Shown piece by piece: positions 19,012 to 27,920 of a stretch of DNA of 64,000 nucleotides. The stretch comes from Pseudomonas sp. 7P_10.2_Bac1 (GTDB lineage Bacteria; Pseudomonadota; Gammaproteobacteria; Pseudomonadales; Pseudomonadaceae), in NCBI RefSeq assembly GCF_025465935.1, contig NZ_JANLNV010000064.1, positions 1-64,000 on the forward strand, written 5' to 3'. The notes beneath the pieces are model-generated. The model was given only the letters and a program-made list of their open reading frames with translations. It was not told the origin of the DNA and did no database searches. The first letter of the stretch is position 1. The number at the start of each line of letters is the position of its first letter. The translations under genes were made by a program, and so were the position numbers.

Positions 19012-19794
19012 TTACACCGCGTTATGCGTCTTGAGCCACACCAGCCCGGCTTCGGTGCTGGTCAGCGGCTTGTACTCGCAGCCCACCCAGCCCTCATAGC
19101 CGATGCTGTCGAGGTGGTCGAACAGGAAGCGGTAGTTGATCTCGCCGGTCCCCGGTTCATGACGGCCGGGGTTGTCGGCCAGCTGGATGTGGTTGATCTG
19201 CGCCAGGTGCGTTTGCATGGTGCGCGCCAGGTCGCCTTCCATGATTTGCATGTGATAGATGTCGTATTGCAGGAACAGGTTGGCGCTGCCGACCTTGTCC
19301 TGAATCGCCAGTGCCTGCGCGGTGTTGTTGAGGTAGAAGCCCGGAATGTCGCGGGTATTGATTGCTTCCATCACCAGCTTGATACCCACCGCTTGCAGTT
19401 TGTCGGCGGCGTACTTGAGGTTACTGATGAAGGTTCTTTCGACGGTAGCCTCGTCTACGCCTTGTGGGCGGATTCCGGACAGGCAGTTGATCTGCGTGTT
19501 GCCCAGTACTTTTGCGTAGGCGATGGCCTTGTCGACGCCTGCGTGGAACTCCTCGACCCGGTCTGGGTGGCAGGCAATCCCGCGCTCGCCCTTGGCCCAA
19601 TCGCCTGCGGGCAGGTTGAACAGTACTTGGGTCAGTTTGTTGGCATCCAGGTGGCTTTTGATTTCTTCAGGGCTGTAGTCGTACGGAAACAGGTATTCAA
19701 CGCCGTGGAACCCAGCGTTGGCAGCCGCTTGGAAACGGACAAGAAAATCCTGTTCGGTGAACAGCATGGACAGGTTGGCGGCAAAACGCGGCAT
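19012..19794 (-). CDS. hyi: Hydroxypyruvate isomerase
   Basis: A 260-residue TIM-barrel protein with AP-endonuclease-2-like fold. Recognisable segments are GFHGVEYLFPYDY, the metal-site glutamates in LVMEAINTRDIPGF and HIQLADNPGRHEPGTGEINY, and VGCEYKP. It interconverts tartronate semialdehyde and hydroxypyruvate. It lies between gcl and garR on the same strand. An imperfect hairpin (about 19814-19840) separates it from gcl, which may tune downstream expression. Confidence 0.93.
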   Translation of the reverse strand: MPRFAANLSMLFTEQDFLVRFQAAANAGFHGVEYLFPYDYSPEEIKSHLDANKLTQVLFNLPAGDWAKGERGIACHPDRVEEFHAGVDKAIAYAKVLGNTQINCLSGIRPQGVDEATVERTFISNLKYAADKLQAVGIKLVMEAINTRDIPGFYLNNTAQALAIQDKVGSANLFLQYDIYHMQIMEGDLARTMQTHLAQINHIQLADNPGRHEPGTGEINYRFLFDHLDSIGYEGWVGCEYKPLTSTEAGLVWLKTHNAV

Positions 19795-19851
19795 GGTGGA
19801 CTCCTGCTTGTTATAGGGCCTTTCCCGCAGAAAGGGCCTAAGGCTTCTCGG

Positions 19852-21627
19852 TTAATCGAGCATGGAAATGGCAGTCGGTGCATCGTTACCCACCAGCGCC
19901 AGATCTTCAAACTCATTGATGGCGTTGATTTCGGTGCCCATCGAAATATTGGTCACGCGTTCCAGAATAATCTCCACCACCACCGGTACACGGAATTCTT
20001 TGATCAGCGCTTGTGCTTTGCGCAGCGCAGGCTGGATCTGATCTGGCTCGAACACGCGCAAGGCCTTGCAGCCCAGCCCTTCGGCCACCGCGATGTGGTC
20101 GACGCCATAGCCGTTCAGTTCGGGAGCGTTGAGGTTGTCGAAAGACAGTTGCACGCAGTAGTCCATTTCGAAACCACGCTGTGCCTGACGGATCAGTCCC
20201 AGGTAGGAGTTGTTAACCACTACGTGGATGTACGGCAGGTTGAACTGCGCGCCGACGGCTAACTCTTCGATCATGAACTGAAAGTCGTAGTCACCCGAGA
20301 GGGCTACCACGTTACGGCTCGGGTCGGCTTTGACCACGCCCAATGCCGCTGGAATGGTCCAGCCCAATGGCCCGGCCTGACCGCAGTTGATCCAGTGGCG
20401 TGGCTTGTAGACGTGCAGGAACTGCGCCCCGGCAATCTGCGACAAACCGATGGTGCTGACATAGCAGGTGTCTTTGCCGAACACCTGGTTCATCTCTTCA
20501 TACACGCGCTGGGGCTTGACTGGCACGCTGTCGAAGTGGGTCTTGCGGTGCAGAGTGGCTTTGCGTTGCTGGCACGCTTGCAGCCAGGCACTGCGGTCTT
20601 TCAGTTTGCCAGCGGTTTTCCATTCGCGAGCCACTTCTAGCAGCACCTCGAGGGCTGCTCCTGCGTCGGACACGATGCCCAGGTCGGGGGTGAATACACG
20701 GCCGATTTGCGTAGGCTCAATGTCTACGTGAATAAACTTGCGGTCTTTGGTGTAGACCTCGACCGAGCCGGTGTGGCGGTTGGCCCAGCGGTTGCCGATG
20801 CCCAGTACCAGGTCGGACTCGAGCAGGGTGGCGTTGCCATAACGGTGCGAGGTTTGCAGGCCGACCATGCCCACCATCAGCGGGTGATCGTCGGCGATGG
20901 TGCCCCAGCCCATCAGCGTAGGGATCACCGGGATTGCGGTCAGTTCGGCAAACTCCACCAGCAACCCACTGGCGTCAGCGTTGATCACGCCACCGCCGCT
21001 GACCAACAGCGGCCGCTCTGCCTGATCGAGCATGGCCAGGGCTTTTTCAGCTTGTATGCGGGTGGCCGAAGGCTTGGCCAGCGGCAATGGTTCGTAAGCG
21101 TCGATGTCGAATTCGATTTCAGCCATTTGCACATCGAATGGCAGGTCTATCAATACCGGGCCGGGGCGCCCGGAACGCATTTCGTAGAAGGCCTTCTGGA
21201 AGGCATAAGGCACCTGGCCTGGCTCGAGCACAGTGGTCGCCCATTTGGTCACGGGTTTGACAATGCTGGTGATGTCCACGGCCTGGAAGTCTTCTTTGTG
21301 CAGCCGAGCCCGAGGTGCCTGGCCGGTAATGCACAAAATCGGGATGGAGTCGGCCGAGGCGCTGTACAGACCGGTCACCATGTCGGTACCGGCCGGGCCT
21401 GAGGTGCCGATGCACACGCCAATGTTGCCGGCTCGGGTACGGGTGTAGCCCTCGGCCATGTGTGAAGCGCCTTCCACGTGGCGAGCCAGGACGTGATCGA
21501 TGCCGCCCACTTTTTGCAAGGCTGAATACAGTGGGTTGATGGCGGCGCCCGGAATCCCAAAGGCGGTGTCGACACCTTCACGACGCATCACCAAGACGGC
21601 GGCTTCGATTGCTCTCATTCTGCTCAT
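19852..21627 (-). CDS. gcl: Glyoxylate carboligase
   Basis: A 591-residue ThDP-dependent enzyme that joins two glyoxylates to tartronate semialdehyde and CO2. The N-terminal segment [13 protein letters not shown] carries valine where other ThDP enzymes have the catalytic glutamate, a known hallmark of Gcl. A ThDP/Mg motif of the [18 protein letters not shown] form with [12 protein letters not shown] lies near residue 430-480. I take the start [10 protein letters not shown] at 21627; a longer start at 21663 would run into the operator. A TTGTATACAA box lies 27 bases upstream. Confidence 0.95.
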   Translation of the reverse strand: MSRMRAIEAAVLVMRREGVDTAFGIPGAAINPLYSALQKVGGIDHVLARHVEGASHMAEGYTRTRAGNIGVCIGTSGPAGTDMVTGLYSASADSIPILCITGQAPRARLHKEDFQAVDITSIVKPVTKWATTVLEPGQVPYAFQKAFYEMRSGRPGPVLIDLPFDVQMAEIEFDIDAYEPLPLAKPSATRIQAEKALAMLDQAERPLLVSGGGVINADASGLLVEFAELTAIPVIPTLMGWGTIADDHPLMVGMVGLQTSHRYGNATLLESDLVLGIGNRWANRHTGSVEVYTKDRKFIHVDIEPTQIGRVFTPDLGIVSDAGAALEVLLEVAREWKTAGKLKDRSAWLQACQQRKATLHRKTHFDSVPVKPQRVYEEMNQVFGKDTCYVSTIGLSQIAGAQFLHVYKPRHWINCGQAGPLGWTIPAALGVVKADPSRNVVALSGDYDFQFMIEELAVGAQFNLPYIHVVVNNSYLGLIRQAQRGFEMDYCVQLSFDNLNAPELNGYGVDHIAVAEGLGCKALRVFEPDQIQPALRKAQALIKEFRVPVVVEIILERVTNISMGTEINAINEFEDLALVGNDAPTAISMLD

Positions 21628-21653
21628 GCGATTGTGCCTCTTACGTTTTATAA

Positions 21654-21663
21654 TTGTATACAA
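21654..21663. promoter_or_regulatory. TTGTATACAA operator upstream of gcl
   Basis: A perfect ten-base palindrome, 27 bases upstream of the gcl start. The same core occurs at 21793, 32540 and 34016, with a one-base variant at 32734. The shape (GTAT-ATAC) resembles GntR/FadR-type operators; the binding protein is inferred, not seen. Confidence 0.6.
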
Positions 21664-21792
21664 GTGGCTTTGTGCTGAGTGTATTCATGGTTCGACACTC
21701 AGGTCAATGGGTTTTGATGAATCAATAATTGAGTGCTTAGGATGCCCAGTTTTGAACGATTTTGCGGTTTTTTGATTTTCTGATCGATAAAA

Positions 21793-21802
21793 TTGTATAC
21801 AA
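21793..21802. promoter_or_regulatory. TTGTATACAA operator upstream of glcG-like gene
   Basis: Perfect palindrome with flanks extending it to AATTGTATACAAGTT (21791-21805). It lies 90 bases upstream of the 21892 start, in an AT-rich segment that divides gcl from the glcG-like gene, so each divergent gene has its own box. Confidence 0.6.
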
Positions 21803-21891
21803 GTTAATTATTTATTGTGTTCTATTTGTCGATCTAAAAATCCTTGCCCAATGGCCAAAAGGTTTTCAATAACAACAAAAGGACGGCAACC

Positions 21892-22332
21892 ATGAGTGCT
21901 TTAACCTTGAAAATCGCTTTAACCCTGGCGACTCAAGCCTTGAATGCCGGGCGCAGCATCAATGCGTCCCCACTGACAGTCGCGGTACTCGATTCGGGTG
22001 GGTATTTGCTGGCGTTGCAGCGAGAAGACGGCGCGAGTCTGTTGCGACCAAACATTGCGATTGGCAAGGCTTGGGGGGCGATTGCCCTGGGCAAGGGCTC
22101 GCGTGCGTTGGCGCTGGACGCGCAGCAGCGCCCGACATTTTTCGCGGCGCTCAATGGCATGGGACAGGGCGATATTGTGCCGGTGCCGGGTGGTGTGTTG
22201 ATTCGCGATGAGCAGGGCAAGGTGCTGGGTGCAATCGGTATCAGCGGCGATACCTCAGACATCGATGAGCAGTGCGCCATCAGTGCGATAGAAGGGCAAG
22301 GGTTGCGGGCGGATGCGGGAGTGGCGGCTTAA
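21892..22332 (+). CDS. GlcG/HbpS-family protein
   Basis: A 146-residue protein of the GlcG/HbpS (DUF336) family. It begins with MSALTLKIALTLATQAL, then has the family core VAVLDSGGYLLALQREDGA and PVPGGVLIRDEQGKVLGAIG. Family members accompany glycolate or glyoxylate genes and some bind haem; the exact activity is unknown. It is transcribed divergently from gcl behind a matching operator, which suggests a role in glyoxylate handling. Confidence 0.88.
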   Translation: MSALTLKIALTLATQALNAGRSINASPLTVAVLDSGGYLLALQREDGASLLRPNIAIGKAWGAIALGKGSRALALDAQQRPTFFAALNGMGQGDIVPVPGGVLIRDEQGKVLGAIGISGDTSDIDEQCAISAIEGQGLRADAGVAA

Positions 22333-22341
22333 TCACGTTTT

Positions 22342-22413
22342 ACGGTAGGAGCCAACTGCCTCGCGATCTTTTGAGCTTTTAAAAGACCGCGAGGCAAGCG
22401 CCTACGGTTTTTG
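22342..22413. repeat. REP-like inverted repeat
   Basis: CGGTAGGAGCCAACTGCCTC and GAGGCAAGCGCCTACGG lie in inverse orientation around GCGATCTTTT...AAAAGACCGC. It separates the convergent glcG-like and tetR genes and may end both transcripts. Confidence 0.65.
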
Positions 22414-22422
22414 CGACAGGAG

Positions 22423-23028
22423 TCAGTCCGGTGCACAGCCTTTGAGTACCAGACGAATAATGGTCTGGGTTGCGGCTTCGTAGTCGATGTCGTCGAGCTT
22501 GGCCTTGCCGGTGATAGCCGAGATTTGCCAATCGAAGTCGGCATAGGTCTGGGTCGCCGCCCAGATGCTGAACATCAGGTGGTGCGGGTCGATTGGGGCA
22601 ATCTGGCCGCGGTCGATCCAGGTCTGGATGCAGGCGATGTTGTGCTTGGCCTGGTCATTGAGCAGTTCAACCTGCTGTTCACTCAAGTGCGGGGCGCCGT
22701 GCATGATTTCGCTGGCGAACACTTTCGAAGCAAACGGCAACTCGCGGGAGATGAGGATTTTCGAGCGGATGTAGTTGCTCAATACCTCGTTGGGCTCGCC
22801 ATCGGCGTTGAACGGTGTGGATACCCGCAGGATCGGCTCGATAATGCTTTCGAGTACTTCGCGGTACAGGTTTTCCTTGGACTTGAAGTAGTAATAGACG
22901 TTGGGCTTGGGTACCCCCGCCTTGGCCGCAATGTCGCTGGTTTTGCTGGCGGCGAAACCTTTGTCAGCGAACTCCTCGCTGGCGGCTCGCAAAATCAGTT
23001 CTTTATTGCGCTCGCGGATGCTACTCAT
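22423..23028 (-). CDS. TetR-family regulator with RutR-like C-terminal domain
   Basis: A 201-residue TetR protein. The helix-turn-helix is KTSDIAAKAGVPKPNVYYYF (residues 34-53). The C-terminal ligand domain resembles E. coli RutR, especially IDPHHLMFSIWAATQTYADF, which suggests a pyrimidine or purine-derived ligand. It lies 86 bases downstream of the MFS gene on the same strand. Two TACATAC-type palindromes ahead of that MFS gene are possible binding sites. They do not match the E. coli RutR operator, so the target is open. Confidence 0.85.
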   Translation of the reverse strand: MSSIRERNKELILRAASEEFADKGFAASKTSDIAAKAGVPKPNVYYYFKSKENLYREVLESIIEPILRVSTPFNADGEPNEVLSNYIRSKILISRELPFASKVFASEIMHGAPHLSEQQVELLNDQAKHNIACIQTWIDRGQIAPIDPHHLMFSIWAATQTYADFDWQISAITGKAKLDDIDYEAATQTIIRLVLKGCAPD

Positions 23029-23113
23029 AAACCCGGTATTTCCTTGCCTGTTTTGGCGGTCGGGCATGGTAGCACCGTGCTTGCAAACGGCTCAAGATTG
23101 CAGGGTGCGGGCG

Positions 23114-24319
23114 CTAAGCCAAGGCGTCAGCGGGTTGTGAGGTGCTGTTGGACAGCAAGCGATAGCCCATTACGGCAAACAGCAACATGCTCAGGCCTGC
23201 TACCAGCGACACTCGGAAGCCCGCCGGTGCTCCGTAGGCGTCGATCACCCAGCCGCCGACTACGGCGCCCAGCGCCACGCCTATGCCCAGGCCGGTAATC
23301 ATCCAGGTCAGCCCTTCGGTCAGCTTGGCCGGGGCGACGATGTTTTCCACCAGCGCCATGGCGGTGATCAGGGTAGGTGCGAAGAACAGCCCGGCGACAA
23401 ACATGGCGGTCGCCAGGGTGAAGATGCTGTTGGCCCACATCAGCGGGACCATGGTGATGGCCGTGGCCAGCGCGCCCAGCAGGAACAGGCGGGGCAATGG
23501 CATGTTCAGTTTGAGGCTGCCGAAGACCAGCCCGGCAATGCACGAGCCTAGCGCGTAGACCGACAGCACGATGCTCGCGGCAGCCGGTTCGCCCTGGTGC
23601 TGGGCAAAGGCCACGCTGACCACGTCGACGGTGCCGACAATGGCGCCCAGGCCGATCAGCGCAATCATCAACAGCAGGACCGCGCCTTGGCGCAAGACCG
23701 TGACGTCGTTCTCCAGTGTGCGCGGGTGGACGGGCGGCTCGGTTTTACGTTGCAGCACAAAGGCCGTTACACCCACTGCCAGCAAGATCGCTGCGGCGAG
23801 CGGTCCGGCCTGAGGGAACAGGGCCACGCTGAGGCCCACCGAAATGGGCGGGCCGACGATAAAGCTCACTTCGTCGAGCACCGATTCGAAGGAGAACGCG
23901 GTGTGCAGCTTGGGCGAGCCGCGATACAGCTCGCTCCAGCGGGCCCGCACCATCGCCGGCATGCTGGGCATGCAGCCGGCAAAGATGGCGCACACAAAGA
24001 GGGTCCAGTCGGGCGCGTTCAAGTGGCTGCACAGCAGCAGTGCCAGCATGCCGCAGACGCCGACGGCGGCGACACCGGGCAGTACCCGGCTTTGGCCGTA
24101 ACGATCAACCGCGCGGGAAATTTGTGGAGCCAGCAGAGCAATCGCCATCGCAAAGGTGGCCGCTACCGCGCCCGCCAGCCAGTAAGAGCCGTTCAACTGC
24201 GACAGCATGGTGATGATGCCGATACCCGCCATGGATATTGGCATACGGGCGATCATGCCGGCGGCGCAAAATGCTTTGCTGCCCGGGGCGCTGAAAATCT
24301 CGCGATAAGGGTTGGCCAT
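23114..24319 (-). CDS. MFS transporter
   Basis: A 401-residue major facilitator with about twelve hydrophobic segments. The cytoplasmic loop between helices 2 and 3 is APQISRAVDRYGQSRVLPG, a form of the MFS signature loop. I take ATG 24319 (MANPYREIFSAPGSK) rather than a longer in-frame start that runs through the palindromic operators. Substrate is unknown; the location between purine-catabolism genes and a RutR-like regulator gives only a weak hint of a nucleobase or related compound. Confidence 0.85.
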   Translation of the reverse strand: MANPYREIFSAPGSKAFCAAGMIARMPISMAGIGIITMLSQLNGSYWLAGAVAATFAMAIALLAPQISRAVDRYGQSRVLPGVAAVGVCGMLALLLCSHLNAPDWTLFVCAIFAGCMPSMPAMVRARWSELYRGSPKLHTAFSFESVLDEVSFIVGPPISVGLSVALFPQAGPLAAAILLAVGVTAFVLQRKTEPPVHPRTLENDVTVLRQGAVLLLMIALIGLGAIVGTVDVVSVAFAQHQGEPAAASIVLSVYALGSCIAGLVFGSLKLNMPLPRLFLLGALATAITMVPLMWANSIFTLATAMFVAGLFFAPTLITAMALVENIVAPAKLTEGLTWMITGLGIGVALGAVVGGWVIDAYGAPAGFRVSLVAGLSMLLFAVMGYRLLSNSTSQPADALA

Positions 24320-24355
24320 ACAAGCTCCGAAACGTGTCGGGTGAGAAAGATACTT

Positions 24356-24400
24356 TACATACACGCCGTATGTAGAAATATACACATGCGCTGCGTATGT
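24356..24400. promoter_or_regulatory. Paired palindromic operators upstream of MFS gene
   Basis: TACATAC-N5-GTATGTA at 24356-24374 is a perfect inverted repeat. A second, slightly degenerate copy ACATGCG-N3-CGTATGT occupies 24384-24400. Their centres are about 27 bases apart and 45-75 bases upstream of the MFS start. Paired sites of this form fit a TetR-type repressor; the adjacent TetR gene is the natural candidate. Confidence 0.6.
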
Positions 24401-24489
24401 CAAATAAAGGTGGCCAGGGCGCACACGATACAGAGCAGGGAGGGGGGAGGTCCTCAGCCACGTGGGTGTCTGTGGCTGAGGCGGGTGTA

Positions 24490-25275
24490 TCAGAAGTGGT
24501 ACTTGATCAACAGGCTCGCGGTGTCCTGGTTGGTTTTGAAAGAACCGCTGTCTTCGATGCCGTATTTGTTTTTCCAGTAGTCGTATTCGATGCCGACGTA
24601 CAGTTGTTTCGCGCTCCAGTGCAACGCCTTGCCCAAGTCATATTTGATCTGTGGGTTGAAGTGCAGGTTAGCGTGGTAAGTGCCGCGCGCGTTCTGGTCG
24701 TTGTCGACCACCCAGTCCATGTAGCCGTCGATCAGCACGTCGGAATTGCCCACGGGCAAGGTGTAGGACCACACGGGTGTGATCTGCCAGACACCGCGGC
24801 CCGGGCGATTGCCTTCCGGATACCGTTTGTAGAAGTTCAACTGGAAGAAATCGAAGCCTGGCACATTGAGGTCGAAACCGGGGCCGATCAAATAAGAGTC
24901 CGAGTCGCCTTCGCCAAACTCATAGGTCAGGGCCAGCAACACGTCTTTGATTGGGCCAAATTCAAACTTCTGGTCGAAGATTTTGCCGAACGATAAGCGC
25001 GGGGTGAACTCGCCGTAGTACGTGTTGGTGCCAAAGTTACTGTCTTCTTTACCGTTGTAGAAAATACGGTCGACGAAGAGAAAGTTATCACCATATTTCC
25101 AACTGTCGGCGTGCTCGAACGTCAGCGTTTGTTGGATCTTGGGATTGACCTGGAAGTCCTTGCCATACAAGTACGTCAGGCTGTTGGTTTGCCATTGCAG
25201 CAAGTCTTCGGCGGCTGCCGTTGTCCCGCCCAGCAGGCTCCCCGCAAGCACCAGGCTGGTAAGAATGCGCTTCAT
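24490..25275 (-). CDS. Tsx/OmpK-like outer-membrane channel, copy 1
   Basis: A 261-residue outer-membrane beta-barrel of the nucleoside-channel (Tsx/OmpK) family. It has a signal peptide (MKRILTSLVLAGSLLGG, cleavage near TTAAAE), alternating aromatic strands such as YGEFTPRLSFGKIF and YMDWVVDNDQN, and a terminal phenylalanine (IKYHF) for BAM recognition. It is the second member of a tandem duplicate and follows the NCS2 permease, so it probably admits nucleosides or purine bases. Confidence 0.88.
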   Translation of the reverse strand: MKRILTSLVLAGSLLGGTTAAAEDLLQWQTNSLTYLYGKDFQVNPKIQQTLTFEHADSWKYGDNFLFVDRIFYNGKEDSNFGTNTYYGEFTPRLSFGKIFDQKFEFGPIKDVLLALTYEFGEGDSDSYLIGPGFDLNVPGFDFFQLNFYKRYPEGNRPGRGVWQITPVWSYTLPVGNSDVLIDGYMDWVVDNDQNARGTYHANLHFNPQIKYDLGKALHWSAKQLYVGIEYDYWKNKYGIEDSGSFKTNQDTASLLIKYHF

Positions 25276-25589
25276 TCGGTTGCTCCAGAAATTAATCAAT
25301 GCTGCATGTGTAAGAACTCGGCACTCTGTGTGGCGCCTTGGTTCTTTTGTTTTAAAACTTGTCTTTTAGGTCAACTTCAAAACGTTAAAAAGGCCTGTTT
25401 AACGGAAAGTAAACATCGCTCGGCTGTCCGTGGACAGTTGAGTGACAGAAGACTGTAACAGGCCGTAAATGCTTGAAAGTTGGCTTCAAAGTCAGCTTTA
25501 AAACAGCGCCCATCTTTGAGCGGCCGCGGAGAATACTGGCTCTTGCGTCGCTACTCAAGTGCGCTGTCATGACGCCAATGTGGACTGGC
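25276..25589. other. Spacer between the two Tsx-like genes, no gene seen
   Basis: About 314 bases between the two paralogous porin genes, with no supportable coding frame, REP element or strong hairpin. It is long enough to carry a separate promoter for the downstream copy. A short purine-poor AT-rich patch at about 25335-25400 is the only visible feature. Confidence 0.4.
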
Positions 25590-26375
25590 TTAAAAGTGAA
25601 CTTTAATCAGCGCGCTGGCGGTGTTTTGCTGGGTGTCCAGACGGCTGCTGCTTTGGATGCCGTATTTGTTTTTCCAGTAGCTGTATTCAACGCCGACATA
25701 CAGCTGTTTCTCGCCCAGGTTAAGGGCTTTGCCCAGGTCATATTTGATCTGCGGGTTGAAGTGCAGGTTGGCGTGATACGTGCCGCGTGAGTTCTGGTCA
25801 TTGTCGACCACCCAGTCCATGTAACCATCAATGAGCAGGTTGGACCTCCCTAGAGGGATCGTGTAGGAGAACGACGGTGTGATCTGCCACACACCGGTGC
25901 CAGGCCGGGGCCCTTCGGTGTGGCGGCGATAGACGTTGAGGGTGAAGTAATTGAAGCCGGGCACCGCCAGGTCAAAGCCCGGGCCGATCAAGTAGGCCTC
26001 GCTGTCGCCTTCGCCGTACTCGTACGTCATGGCCAGCAGTACGTCTTTGACGGGGCCGTAGGCGAGCGTGCGATCAAATATTTTGCCAAATGACAGACGC
26101 GGGCTGAACTCGCCGTAGTAGGTGTGCGGCCCTTTATTGGGGTCGGGTTTGCCGTTGTAGAAAATGCGGTCGACGAACAGAAAGTTATCGCCGTACTTCC
26201 ATTTGTCCGCGTGCTCAAACGTAAGGGTTTGCTGGATAGATGGGTTGATCGCGAAGTTCTTGCCGTACAGGTAAGTGAGGCTGTTGGTTTGCCATAAAAA
26301 CAGGTCACCGGCCACGGCCTGACCGGCAGCCAAAAGCCCACCCGCGAGCGTAACGCCCCAGTGTTTGCAGTGCAT
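25590..26375 (-). CDS. Tsx/OmpK-like outer-membrane channel, copy 2
   Basis: A 261-residue paralogue of the neighbouring gene, the same length and clearly similar along its whole length (for example NSLTYLYGKNFAINPSIQQT and WVVDNDQNSRGTYHANLHF). Signal peptide MHCKHWGVTLAGGLLAAGQA, terminal IKVHF. It is the first of the tandem pair, 102 bases downstream of the NCS2 permease gene. Divergence between copies is concentrated in the loops, suggesting different substrate preferences. Confidence 0.88.
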   Translation of the reverse strand: MHCKHWGVTLAGGLLAAGQAVAGDLFLWQTNSLTYLYGKNFAINPSIQQTLTFEHADKWKYGDNFLFVDRIFYNGKPDPNKGPHTYYGEFSPRLSFGKIFDRTLAYGPVKDVLLAMTYEYGEGDSEAYLIGPGFDLAVPGFNYFTLNVYRRHTEGPRPGTGVWQITPSFSYTIPLGRSNLLIDGYMDWVVDNDQNSRGTYHANLHFNPQIKYDLGKALNLGEKQLYVGVEYSYWKNKYGIQSSSRLDTQQNTASALIKVHF

Positions 26376-26428
26376 GGGATGCTTCCTTTTTTATTATTGT
26401 TTTGATGCGGTTCAGAGAATCACAAGCC

Positions 26429-26462
26429 CTTCACCCCAACCTCTCCCGCCGGGAGAGGGGGA
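26429..26462. repeat. Hairpin repeat shared with 11876-11908
   Basis: The order CTTCACCCC then CCTCTCCCGCC-GGGAGAGGGG is the inverse of the element at 11876-11908. It forms a strong stem in the gap between the NCS2 permease and Tsx genes. Dispersed copies of this type are common between Pseudomonas genes. Confidence 0.6.
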
Positions 26463-26477
26463 TGATTGAGGGCATGA

Positions 26478-27842
26478 TCAATGCTGATGCACGTGACCGC
26501 TCATGGCAGCACGCTCGGCACCGCCCAGTACGTTGAACAGCAGGTTCAGGGACACGGCGCTGACCGCTGCCATGGCGATGCCGCTGTGGGTGATCGGGCC
26601 CATCCACGCCGGCAAGTGGGCGAAGAATTCCGGGCGTACCACCGGGATCAGGCCCATGCCGATGCTTACCGCTACCAGCAATTGATTGCGGCGGTCGGCA
26701 ATGTCGGCTTCCTGAAGAATCTTGATTCCCGTCGCCGCCACCATGCCGAACATCGCAATCGCCGCGCCGCCCAATACCGCCGGCGGAATCGAGGCTACCA
26801 GGTACGCGGCCTTGGGCAGCAGGCTGAGGGTGATCAGGAAGATCCCTGCCACGATGGTTACCGAGCGGCAACGCACGCCAGTCATTTGCACCAGGCCGAT
26901 GTTCTGGGCGAATGAGGAGTGGGTGAAGGTGTTGAAAAAGCCCGCCAGAAACGACGCCCCGGCGTCACACAGCAAGCCGCGACGGAGCATCCGGGGGGTG
27001 ACTTCCTGGTCGGTGATCTTGCCCAGTGCCAGAAACATCCCGGTGGATTCGACAAAAATAATCACCACCACCAGGCACATGGACAGGATGGGTGCCAGAT
27101 GAAACTCAGGCATGCCGAAGTGCAGCGGCGTGACGATCTGGAACCACGGCGCCAGGCCGATGCCCTGCAAGTTGACCATGCCGATGGCACCACACAGGGC
27201 ATAGCCCAGCGCCATGCCGATCAGTACCGAAACGTTGACCCAAAAACCGCGCATAAAACGATTGATGAGCAAAATAGTGGCCAGCACCAGCGCCGCAATA
27301 AACAGGTAGATGGGTGAGCCGAACTGCGCTGCCGCGCTACCTCCGCCCGCCCAGTTTACGGCGACCGGGAACAGTGAAAGGCCAATGGAGGTGATCACGG
27401 TGCCGGTGACCAGCGGCGGGAAGAAGCGCACCACCTTGGACATGAACGGCGCAATGATCATCCCGAAGAAACCGGCGGCAATGGTTGCACCAAAAATGCC
27501 GGTCATGCCAATGCCCGGCATCCCGGCCATCGCCACCATGCTGCCAACGGCGGCAAAACTGGCGCCCATCATCACTGGCATGCGGATGCCCATGGGGCCG
27601 ATGCCCCATGACTGGACGATGGTGGCAACGCCTGCCACCAGCAGGTCGGCGTTGATCAGAAAGGCGATTTCCTCACGATTCAGACCTGCTGCTTGTCCGA
27701 TGATCAGGGGGACGGCGACGGCGCCACCGTACATCAGCAGCACGTGCTGCAAACCGACCAGAATCAATTGCAACAACGGCAGCCGCTGGATGGGCGGTGG
27801 CGCGGTTACAGCGGGTATGCGCGGTTCGGTTAAGTCGGACAT
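26478..27842 (-). CDS. NCS2-family purine (urate/xanthine) permease
   Basis: A 454-residue nucleobase:cation symporter 2 with about 14 hydrophobic segments. The NAT signature is visible as QNIGLVQMTGVRCR, with T-G after the spacer as in xanthine/urate carriers. N-terminal QHVLLMYGGAVAVPLIIG is typical. The C-terminal tail ends in GHVHQH. Lying directly downstream of puuD in the urate operon, uric acid is the favoured substrate, though xanthine or uracil cannot be excluded. Confidence 0.9.
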   Translation of the reverse strand: MSDLTEPRIPAVTAPPPIQRLPLLQLILVGLQHVLLMYGGAVAVPLIIGQAAGLNREEIAFLINADLLVAGVATIVQSWGIGPMGIRMPVMMGASFAAVGSMVAMAGMPGIGMTGIFGATIAAGFFGMIIAPFMSKVVRFFPPLVTGTVITSIGLSLFPVAVNWAGGGSAAAQFGSPIYLFIAALVLATILLINRFMRGFWVNVSVLIGMALGYALCGAIGMVNLQGIGLAPWFQIVTPLHFGMPEFHLAPILSMCLVVVIIFVESTGMFLALGKITDQEVTPRMLRRGLLCDAGASFLAGFFNTFTHSSFAQNIGLVQMTGVRCRSVTIVAGIFLITLSLLPKAAYLVASIPPAVLGGAAIAMFGMVAATGIKILQEADIADRRNQLLVAVSIGMGLIPVVRPEFFAHLPAWMGPITHSGIAMAAVSAVSLNLLFNVLGGAERAAMSGHVHQH

Positions 27843-27920
27843 GCATCACCTCGGTCTTTTTTATTGTTGTGAGTCAAAAGAGGTGTGGCCGCCCACGGCT
27901 GCGGCCACAACGGGTCGATA

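Noticed and set aside
19024-20262. Plus-strand open frame spanning hyi and gcl
   Set aside because: It crosses two real genes antisense and an intergenic gap; composition is that of a shadow frame.
23597-24580. Plus-strand frame opposite the MFS gene
   Set aside because: Antisense shadow of the MFS transporter, rich in His and Arg without a membrane profile.
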